Shown in pieces: positions 1 through 3,961 of a stretch of 5,678 nt of DNA. Numbering within the stretch: position 1 is the stretch's first letter; the number at the start of each line of letters is the position of its first letter. The notes under the pieces were generated by a model. That model had not been told where the DNA came from and did not search any database. It saw nothing but the letters and a program-made list of their open reading frames with translations. Position numbers and translations under genes: made by a program. The stretch comes from an uncultured Collinsella sp. (GTDB lineage: Bacteria > Actinomycetota > Coriobacteriia > Coriobacteriales > Coriobacteriaceae), in NCBI GenBank assembly GCA_902475825.1, contig CABSBA010000110.1, positions 1 to 5,678 of the forward strand, given 5' to 3'.

Positions 1-107
1 GTATCCAGCGGGTGGATCTCGGTATAGGTGCGTTCATTCGTGATATTCTTCTGGATAAGCAAATGGCAGTCGGCCAGTGCAGCGATCTGCGAAGCGGGGG
101 TAGTCAA
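1..107 (-). CDS. Possible N-terminus of an unidentified protein, cut by the left window edge
   Basis: An open minus-strand frame runs from a TAG near position 134 down to base 1. The only plausible start upstream of the better-looking part is a TTG at 107-105. From there the peptide begins LTTPASQIAALADCHLLI and continues with QKNITNERTYTEIHPLD to the edge. Its third codon positions are richer in G/C than those of the opposing plus frame, and the peptide looks protein-like. I do not recognise the family. Two things weaken the call: the TTG overlaps the T run of a terminator-like hairpin, and the ribosome-binding candidate (GGGG, 5 bases upstream) is itself the 3' arm of that hairpin. The true start could be elsewhere, or the frame could be spurious. 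All neighbours share this strand. Confidence 0.35.
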   Translation of the reverse strand, partial: MTTPASQIAALADCHLLIQKNITNERTYTEIHPLD

Positions 108-149
108 AAAAGCCCCGTCCCAAATTAGCTACCCATGGGTGGGATGAGG
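106..149 (-). terminator. Rho-independent terminator-like hairpin, minus strand
   Basis: Read on the minus strand, CCTCATCCCA (149-140) pairs with TGGGACGGGG (122-113), with one A/C mismatch and one T.G wobble. The loop is 17 bases. A C and then six T residues (111-106) follow. This is the classic layout of an intrinsic terminator and would end transcription coming from the HAD phosphatase. It lies about 260 bases beyond that gene's stop, past the palindrome array. An alternative pairing, GGGTAG (98-103) with CTACCC (129-134), encloses the T run. The T run also abuts the possible TTG start of the next frame, so it might act as an attenuator instead. Confidence 0.55.
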
Positions 150-151
150 TT

Positions 152-179
152 GGTGCAAGGCAGCCTGTCCCCTTGTGCC
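152..179. other. Small hairpin between terminator and palindrome array
   Basis: GGTGCAAGG (152-160) faces CCTTGTGCC (171-179) across a 10-base loop. The two imperfect positions are G.U wobbles in a plus-strand RNA but A/C mismatches in a minus-strand RNA, so the fold is better on the plus strand. No T run follows. Its function is unknown, and nothing else is recognisable between 150 and 197. Confidence 0.3.
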
Positions 180-197
180 GGCGTTGCATCGAACGCT

Positions 198-370
198 CGG
201 GAAAATGCGAGCCGGTTTTTGGGCGAATAGTGGGTCGCGGTTTCCGGATGGGGTGGGTTGCGGAAAGTGCGACCCGGAATATTGCTCCAAAACGGGATGC
301 CGTTTCCCCGATGGGGCTCAACCGGAAAATGCGTCCCAGTTTGAGGCATCAAAACGGGATGCATTTTCCG
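198..370. repeat. Array of three diverged 48-50 bp palindromic repeats (period 62-63 bp)
   Basis: The three units are 198-246, 261-310 and 323-370. Each is an imperfect inverted repeat with arms related to CGGAAAATGCGTCCC and GGGATGCATTTTCCG around a central block of about 18 bases. The third unit is the cleanest: arms 323-337 and 356-370 differ at one position, and an inner GTTT/AAAC (341-ish and 351-354) extends the stem. The second unit has arms 261-275 and 294-310. The first has arms 198-213 and 232-246 and is the most diverged. The spacers 247-260 and 311-322 both begin with ATGGGG, so the repeated unit is palindrome plus spacer. There is no open frame with protein-like content. I recall similar palindromes between genes in Collinsella, but could not check this. 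Possible roles are transcript-end stabilisation or a REP-like mobile palindrome. Confidence 0.75.
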
Positions 371-388
371 CGCGGCAGCATCGCCGCG
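371..388. other. GC-rich hairpin between the phosphatase stop codon and the palindrome array
   Basis: CGCGGC (371-376) and GCCGCG (383-388) form a perfect 6-bp stem around AGCATC. It directly abuts the third palindrome (ends at 370) and lies 22 bases after the phosphatase stop. It lacks a T run on either strand, so it is not a convincing terminator alone. It may protect the 3' end of the transcript. Confidence 0.4.
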
Positions 389-410
389 ACCGAGCAGCGC
401 GCCAGCTTCG

Positions 411-1079
411 TTACTCGCCCAAGATCAGCGCCGTGAGCTCTGCCTGGCTATCTACCACGTAGTCGGCGCCGGCGGCCTCCAGCTCTGCGCGGCCGCGGAA
501 GCCCCAGCTGACGCCCGCGCTCTTAAGGCCGGCGTTGTGGCCGGTCAGAACATCGACATTCGAATCGCCCACGTAGAGCGTGGTTGCCGGATCGGCGCTC
601 AGCTCTTCCATCACATGCAGCGTGACGGGTGCCTCGGGCTTGGGCGGAAACGCATCGACACGACCCTGTACCAGCGCAAAGCGATCGGAGCCAAAGTATT
701 TCTCGATAAGCGGGGCTGCCGAAATATGATCCTTGTTGGTGAGCACGGCAAGCTGAACGCCCGCTGCGCGCAGACGGTCGAGCATCTCAATCGTGCCGGC
801 GTAGGGTGAGGTGTGGTCCTCCTTGTGCTCGCCGTAATAAGCCCTGAACTCGGCAAGCGTCTGCTCAAACATACGGCTGTCGCCCGCATATTCGGCGGGC
901 ATAAAGCGCTCGACCAGCTTAAGCATGCCGTTTCCCACCTTGTAGCGGTACTCGTCCACGGCAAACGTGGGCCAGCCGTGCACCTCGCAGGTGTGGTTGC
1001 CGGCGGCCGCCAGGTCCTCGAGCGTGTTGAGGATGGTACCGTCCAGGTCAAAGATCACATGGGAAAAAGCTGCTGCCAT
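411..1079 (-). CDS. HAD-superfamily hydrolase, phosphoglycolate-phosphatase-like
   Basis: This 222-residue protein has all four HAD motifs. Motif I is FDLDGT (nucleophile D11, acid/base D13). Motif II is the threonine in VLTNKD (T114). Motif III is the lysine in FPPKPEA (K147). Motif IV is VGDSNVD (D172, D176). The insert between motifs I and II (about residues 16-90) is the helical C1 cap of the phosphoglycolate phosphatase/beta-phosphoglucomutase group. It should be a cytosolic Mg-dependent phosphatase acting on a small phosphorylated metabolite; 2-phosphoglycolate is plausible, but the substrate cannot be read from the sequence. No signal peptide or membrane segment is visible. I chose the ATG at 1079 because GGGAG lies 5 bases upstream. 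An in-frame ATG at 1094 would add five residues (MTGAF) but has no ribosome-binding site. The gene follows hypE on the same strand after 124 bases. Confidence 0.88.
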   Translation of the reverse strand: MAAAFSHVIFDLDGTILNTLEDLAAAGNHTCEVHGWPTFAVDEYRYKVGNGMLKLVERFMPAEYAGDSRMFEQTLAEFRAYYGEHKEDHTSPYAGTIEMLDRLRAAGVQLAVLTNKDHISAAPLIEKYFGSDRFALVQGRVDAFPPKPEAPVTLHVMEELSADPATTLYVGDSNVDVLTGHNAGLKSAGVSWGFRGRAELEAAGADYVVDSQAELTALILGE

Positions 1080-1084
1080 GAAAG

Positions 1085-1089
1085 CTCCC
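1085..1089 (-). promoter_or_regulatory. Ribosome-binding site of the HAD phosphatase
   Basis: GGGAG sits 5 bases before the ATG at 1079. No comparable motif precedes the alternative ATG at 1094, so this site decides the start. Confidence 0.6.
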
Positions 1090-1090
1090 G

Positions 1091-1180
1091 TCATTGGGTT
1101 TCAAAACGCACCTCATAATACTGGGCTTCCGCGTTGGGCGTGCTTGGAATCTGAATATCTCCAGGGTTATCAGGCCACAT
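1091..1180 (-). CDS. Possible 29-codon small ORF between hypE and the phosphatase
   Basis: An ATG at 1180 opens a frame of 29 codons, beginning MWPDNPGDIQIPSTP and ending AQYYEVRFETQ, with TGA at 1093-1091. The stop overlaps the upstream candidate ATG of the phosphatase (1094-1092) as ATGA, the usual geometry of translational coupling. The frame stays open further upstream into the end of hypE, with a TTG as another possible start. I see no good ribosome-binding site before the ATG, and I do not recognise the peptide. The stretch is less GC-rich than the genes beside it. The TATTAT at 1120-1115, which could be read as a promoter -10 box, forms two Tyr codons in this frame and has no matching -35 box. 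A chance ORF of this size is quite possible. Confidence 0.22.
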   Translation of the reverse strand: MWPDNPGDIQIPSTPNAEAQYYEVRFETQ

Positions 1181-1203
1181 CGCGCCAGCCGTGCAATTCC
1201 GCC

Positions 1204-2238
1204 CTAGCAAATCCTGGGCAGCTGCTCTCCCACGAGCATGTCGAGGATGCGGGTCGATTCCCAGCCGGTGCGCACGCGCACGGCGGGTCGAGCGCCCTCG
1301 GCAAGCGGCAGCACGCGACCGATGATGGCGGCGTTCTCGCCGTAGTGGGCGGCGCGCATGGCAGCCAGCGCGGCATCGGCCTGCTCAGCCGGCACCACGG
1401 CGACCATCTTGCCCTCGTTTGCTACCTGCAGCACATCGTAGCCGAGCATCTCACAGGCGGCCTGCACGTCGGGGCGCACGGGCACGGCATCCTCGTCAAT
1501 CTCCATGGCAACGCCGCTGGCCTGGGCAAACTCGTTGAGCGTGGACGCCAGGCCGCCTCGCGTGGGGTCGCGGAAGCAGCGGGTGTCAGGGGCGGCGGCG
1601 AGCACATCGGCAATCAGATGATTGAGCGGCGCAGCGTCGCTTTCGATGTTGCTCGAAAACGCCAAGCCCTCGCGCTGGCTCATGATGGCGATGCCGTGGT
1701 CGCCCAGTGTACCCGAGACCAAGATGACATCGCCGGGCTGGCAGTTTGCACCGCTGAGCGCCACGCCCGCGGGCACCTCGCCCACGCCGGCGGTATTGAT
1801 GTAGACGCCGTCGGCCCCGCCACGCTCGACCACCTTGGTGTCGCCGGTGATAATCTTCACGCCTGCCTCATGTGCCGTTTCGGCCATGGTCTGCACAATC
1901 TGGCGCAGCTTGTCCATGGGATAGCCCTCTTCGAGGATAAAGCCGCATGAGAGGTAGCGCACGTTAGCGCCCGAGGTCGCGACGTCGTTGACGGTTCCGC
2001 ATACGGCGAGGCGGCCGATATTGCCGCCGGGGAAGAACTGCGGCGTTACCACAAAGCTGTCGGTCGACATGGCGATTCGCCCGCTTGCGGGCAGTGCGGC
2101 GACACCGGCATCGTTGCCTGCAAGCAGCTCGGGCGACCCAAAGGCATCCAGAAAGACCTCATCGATAATGCGCTTCATCATCTGGCCGCCGGAGCCGTGG
2201 CCCAGCAGGACAGTGCTATCGGTGGCAGTACGGGACAT
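1204..2238 (-). CDS. hypE: Hydrogenase maturation protein HypE (carbamoyl dehydratase)
   Basis: The 344-residue product has the usual length for HypE. HypE receives a carbamoyl group from HypF on its C-terminal cysteine and dehydrates it with ATP to a thiocyanate, the source of the cyanide ligands of the [NiFe] site. The essential C-terminus PRIC is intact (C344). The ATP-binding PurM/AIR-synthetase-like fold shows GHGSGGQMM (13-21), GNDAGV (41-46), STDSFVVTP (58-66), GTVNDVATSGA (81-91), TGDTKVV (131-137), SGTLGDHG (175-182), RDPTRGGLAST (223-233) and NEGKM (274-278). I chose the ATG at 2238 because GGAG lies 8 bases upstream and MSRTATDST matches typical HypE N-termini. A TTG at 2271 would add 11 residues without support. 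It lies 213 bases from hypD, much further than hypC is from hypD, so it may have its own promoter. Confidence 0.97.
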   Translation of the reverse strand: MSRTATDSTVLLGHGSGGQMMKRIIDEVFLDAFGSPELLAGNDAGVAALPASGRIAMSTDSFVVTPQFFPGGNIGRLAVCGTVNDVATSGANVRYLSCGFILEEGYPMDKLRQIVQTMAETAHEAGVKIITGDTKVVERGGADGVYINTAGVGEVPAGVALSGANCQPGDVILVSGTLGDHGIAIMSQREGLAFSSNIESDAAPLNHLIADVLAAAPDTRCFRDPTRGGLASTLNEFAQASGVAMEIDEDAVPVRPDVQAACEMLGYDVLQVANEGKMVAVVPAEQADAALAAMRAAHYGENAAIIGRVLPLAEGARPAVRVRTGWESTRILDMLVGEQLPRIC

Positions 2239-2246
2239 ATCGAAAA

Positions 2247-2250
2247 CTCC
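2247..2250 (-). promoter_or_regulatory. Ribosome-binding site of hypE
   Basis: GGAG (within TTGGAG, 2252-2247) lies 8 bases before the ATG at 2238. It favours this start over the TTG at 2271, which would place the GGAG inside the coding sequence. Confidence 0.65.
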
Positions 2251-2270
2251 AATCGTGGGTGGAATCGGCA

Positions 2271-2299
2271 ATAGCCGAGTGTGGCAGAATCGATGTTAA
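2271..2299 (-). promoter_or_regulatory. Weak candidate promoter for hypE
   Basis: On the minus strand, TTAACA (2299-2294) matches the -35 consensus at five of six positions. Seventeen bases further is GGCTAT (2276-2271), or GCTATT at spacing 18, both poor -10 boxes. The site lies between the nested inverted repeat and the hypE ribosome-binding site, where an internal promoter would be expected if the upstream hairpins end or weaken transcription from hypD. The -10 box overlaps a small hairpin, TCGGC/GCCGA (2265-2278). Confidence 0.22.
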
Positions 2300-2313
2300 G
2301 TAAAAGTCAGCGA

Positions 2314-2411
2314 GCGCCATTCAGACGAAGTGAGTTGCCTTGAAAGAGGAGGCTGCTGGGCTTTTGCCCGCAGCCGACGATTGAAAGGCAAATCGCTCGC
2401 CTGAATGGCGC
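2314..2411. repeat. 98-bp nested inverted repeat (MITE-like or structured RNA) between hypD and hypE
   Basis: The outer arms GCGCCATTCAG (2314-2324) and CTGAATGGCGC (2401-2411) are perfect reverse complements. Pairing continues inward, imperfectly through 2326-2333 with 2393-2399, then perfectly as TTGCCTT (2335-2341) with AAGGCAA (2385-2391). In the centre is an independent hairpin (2351-2375): GGCTGC and GGGC pair with GCCC and GCAGCC around TTTT, with a single bulged T. The 5-bp direct repeat CAGCG flanks the element at 2308-2312 and 2413-2417, one base outside each arm, as a target-site duplication would. No transposase is encoded. On the minus strand the structure is followed by GACTTTTACTT, a weak T tract, so it could also reduce transcription into hypE. 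It could be a miniature transposable element, a structured leader, or a fused pair of terminators. Confidence 0.6.
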
Positions 2412-2425
2412 GCAGCGTCGACCGG

Positions 2426-2449
2426 TCCGCCGTTCGTTAGAACGGCGGA
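2426..2449. terminator. Hairpin immediately after the hypD stop codon
   Basis: TCCGCCGTT (2426-2434) and AACGGCGGA (2441-2449) form a perfect 9-bp stem around a 6-base loop. On the minus strand it starts two bases after the hypD stop. It has a GC-rich stem but no T run after it, so it is an incomplete intrinsic terminator. Roles in 3'-end protection or transcriptional pausing fit as well. Confidence 0.4.
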
Positions 2450-2451
2450 AC

Positions 2452-3567
2452 CTAACAGCCTCGGTAGCGGAAATATGCTGCGCAGCTGCCTTCGGAGCTC
2501 ACCATACAGGGGCCGACGGGATGCTCGGGTGTGCAAGCGTGGCCAAAGAGCGGGCAATCACTCGGCGTGATGGCACCGCGTAGGACGTCGCCGCAGCGGC
2601 ATCCGCGTGGCTCGACCGTCGCCTCAACGGGCACGTCAAAGCGGGCGCTGGCATCAAAGCGCGAGAACTCAGGGCGGATGGAAAGACCCGAAGCCGCAAT
2701 CGGTCCCAGCCCGCGCCACGTGGTGTCGCACGGCTCAAATACCTGCTCGACCAGCTGGCGCGCTACGGGATTGCCGTCTGCGTTGACGCCGCGACGGTAG
2801 GCGTTGTCGATTGCGGGCCTGTTCTCGACAACCATCTGGACCAGCATGCAGATGCCCTGCAAGATATCGACCGGCTCAAACCCGGTGACTACGCCGGGGG
2901 TCTTAAACTCGTCGACCAAAAACCCAAAGGGTGCCAGGCCTGTGATGGTAGCGACGTGACCAGGCAGGATAAAGCCGTCGATGGTCGTCTCGGGGTCGTT
3001 GGAGATCGCACGCAGCGCCGGCGGCGTGGTCTTGTGAGCACAGTAGACCGAGAAATTCTGGAGTCCGCGCGCATCGGCCTCCAGGATAGCGGCGGCAATG
3101 GTGGGCGTTGTGGTCTCAAAGCCGACGCCCATAAAGATGACCGGGCGCTCGGGATTTTGCTCGGCAATGTCGAGTGCGTCGAGCGGAGAGTAGACGATGC
3201 GGATGTCGCGCCCCGCCGCCTTTTGCGCGGCAAGCGAGGTGGACGATCCGGGCACGCGCATCATGTCGCCAAAGGTGGTGATGATGGCGCCGTCCATGTT
3301 GGAAAGCGCGATTGCGTGATCGATGTCGCGGTTGGCGGTGACGCAAACGGGGCACCCCGGGCCGCTTAGCAGCTTGAGCCCCGTCGGCATAATGGAGCGA
3401 AAGCCATAACGGCCAATGCTCACGGTATGCGTACCGCAGACTTCCATAAGGTTGATGCTGCGGTTGCCGACAAGCTCATGAATACGATCGATGAGCTCGC
3501 GAGCCAGCTTGGGGTCGCGAAATGCCGAAAAGTCGATACCGGAGCGAACCGGCTGCGCCGCCGCCAC
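2452..3567 (-). CDS. hypD: Hydrogenase maturation protein HypD (iron-sulfur scaffold for Fe(CN)2CO)
   Basis: The 371-residue product matches the family length. HypD, in complex with HypC, carries the iron on which the cyanide and CO ligands are assembled before transfer to the hydrogenase large subunit. Visible family motifs are MEVCGTHTVS (41-50, C44), SGPGCPVCV (68-76, C72 and C75), TTFGDMMRVPGS (97-108), MGVGFETTTP (146-155) and LPGHVATITG (201-210). The C-terminal cysteine-rich region, which in the family holds a [4Fe-4S] cluster, has C323, C325, C338, C345, C354 and C362 within RGCRCGDVLRG, PSDCPLFG, CTPEHPVGPCMVSSEG and SCAAYFRY. The start is a GTG at 3567-3565 whose first G is the last base of the hypC stop (TAGTG). 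GAGG lies 7 bases upstream, inside hypC, so translation is very probably coupled. No motif is missing. Confidence 0.98.
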   Translation of the reverse strand: MAAAQPVRSGIDFSAFRDPKLARELIDRIHELVGNRSINLMEVCGTHTVSIGRYGFRSIMPTGLKLLSGPGCPVCVTANRDIDHAIALSNMDGAIITTFGDMMRVPGSSTSLAAQKAAGRDIRIVYSPLDALDIAEQNPERPVIFMGVGFETTTPTIAAAILEADARGLQNFSVYCAHKTTPPALRAISNDPETTIDGFILPGHVATITGLAPFGFLVDEFKTPGVVTGFEPVDILQGICMLVQMVVENRPAIDNAYRRGVNADGNPVARQLVEQVFEPCDTTWRGLGPIAASGLSIRPEFSRFDASARFDVPVEATVEPRGCRCGDVLRGAITPSDCPLFGHACTPEHPVGPCMVSSEGSCAAYFRYRGC

Positions 3568-3827
3568 TAGTATGCCTCGGCCGGGTTGGTGGCGAGCTGG
3601 TCCTCTTCGGCCAGCTCGGTCATGGTATTGACGAGCTCGAGTGTCTCCTGGGCTTCCTGCTCGTCGACAATCTGAATGCCAAAGCCGGCGTGCACGAGAA
3701 TATAGTCGCCTACCTGTGCCGTCGGCACGAGGCGCAGCGAAACGGGGCGCTCGATGCCCATCATGTCGACGGTCGCCTTAAGGTCGTCGTCGCGTTTGAC
3801 CACTTTACCGGGAACGGCAAGGCACAT
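3567..3827 (-). CDS. hypC: Hydrogenase maturation chaperone HypC
   Basis: The 86-residue product is a HypC/HybG-type chaperone. It begins MCLAVPGKVV, with the essential Cys2 exposed after Met removal. The second signature is QVGDYILVHAGFGIQIVDEQEAQETL (38-63), containing the conserved His46. Most relatives read HAGFAI where this protein has HAGFGI, a mild change. HypC binds HypD through Cys2 and later escorts the Fe(CN)2CO unit to the hydrogenase large-subunit precursor. The acidic tail (about 70-86) is ordinary for the family. ATG at 3827 is supported by AAAGGGG six bases upstream and by the position of Cys2. The stop TAG overlaps the hypD GTG by one base. hypF lies 134 bases upstream on the same strand. 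Confidence 0.97.
   Translation of the reverse strand: MCLAVPGKVVKRDDDLKATVDMMGIERPVSLRLVPTAQVGDYILVHAGFGIQIVDEQEAQETLELVNTMTELAEEDQLATNPAEAY
3575..3578 (-). promoter_or_regulatory. Ribosome-binding site of hypD inside hypC
   Basis: GAGG lies 7 bases before the GTG start at 3567 and within the last codons of hypC. It supports the GTG as the start and translational coupling of the HypC and HypD partners. Confidence 0.6.
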
Positions 3828-3833
3828 AATGTT

Positions 3834-3840
3834 CCCCTTT
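3834..3840 (-). promoter_or_regulatory. Ribosome-binding site of hypC
   Basis: AAAGGGG ends six bases before the hypC ATG at 3827. Just upstream is TATAAA (3843-3838), which resembles a -10 box. It overlaps the ribosome-binding site and has no -35 partner at 16-18 bases, so I do not call a promoter there. Confidence 0.6.
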
Positions 3841-3858
3841 TATACGTTTTGCGCTGGA

Positions 3859-3887
3859 TAGGCGCCTAATTACCCATCAGATGATGG
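3859..3887. promoter_or_regulatory. Two small palindromes upstream of hypC, possible operator
   Basis: TAGGCGCCTA (3859-3868) is a perfect 10-base palindrome. CCATCA (3874-3879) and TGATGG (3882-3887) are perfect 6-base arms around GA. Both lie 30-60 bases upstream of the hypC start. They could be a dimeric-regulator site or part of the processed hypF-hypC spacer. They do not match the FNR or NikR consensus as I remember them. No regulator is encoded in the window. Confidence 0.25.
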
Positions 3888-3900
3888 TAGCGCTCGCGGG

Positions 3901-3950
3901 GTTTGCGGGCAAACGCGTTACGCCTGTGAGACGGCTGGGCACAGCGGCGT
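3901..3950. other. Two hairpins just downstream of the hypF stop
   Basis: GTTTGCGGGCAAAC (3901-3914) folds into GTTTG/CAAAC around CGGG. ACGC plus CTGTG (3920-3928) pair with CACAG plus GCGT (3940-3950, bulged CG at 3945-3946). On the minus strand both follow the hypF stop within about 60 bases, and neither is followed by a T run. They may stabilise the hypF end of a processed transcript rather than terminate it. Confidence 0.35.
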
Positions 3951-3961
3951 GTGAGGGCGAG

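Noticed and set aside
34..321. 95-codon minus frame and the overlapping 87-95 codon plus frames across the left-end region
   Set aside because: They run straight through the palindrome array and terminator hairpin; their residues are translated repeats with no protein-like pattern.
198..370. CRISPR array
   Set aside because: Only three units exist, each an imperfect palindrome of about 49 bp, with 12-14 bp spacers that are similar to one another. CRISPR spacers would be longer and unique, and no cas gene is present.
1115..1120. Promoter -10 box TATTAT for the phosphatase
   Set aside because: It matches five of six consensus positions, but no -35-like hexamer occurs at 16-18 bases upstream; the A/T-rich string may be chance or two Tyr codons.
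967..1950. A 327-codon open frame on the plus strand
   Set aside because: It is antisense to hypE and to the phosphatase N-terminus, rich in His/Gly/Ala, without family motifs, and crosses the intergenic gap. It is a GC shadow frame.
2239..2271. Longer hypE starting at the TTG at 2271
   Set aside because: The added 11 residues do not resemble HypE N-termini, and the GGAG at 2247-2250 is correctly spaced for the ATG at 2238.
2321..2557. 78-codon minus ORF over the hypD end and the nested repeat
   Set aside because: Its first half is an out-of-frame reading of the hypD C-terminus and its second half translates the inverted repeat. It has no ribosome-binding site or family resemblance.
3838..3843. 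Promoter -10 box TATAAA for hypC
   Set aside because: It overlaps the ribosome-binding site, leaving almost no leader, and has no -35 partner.
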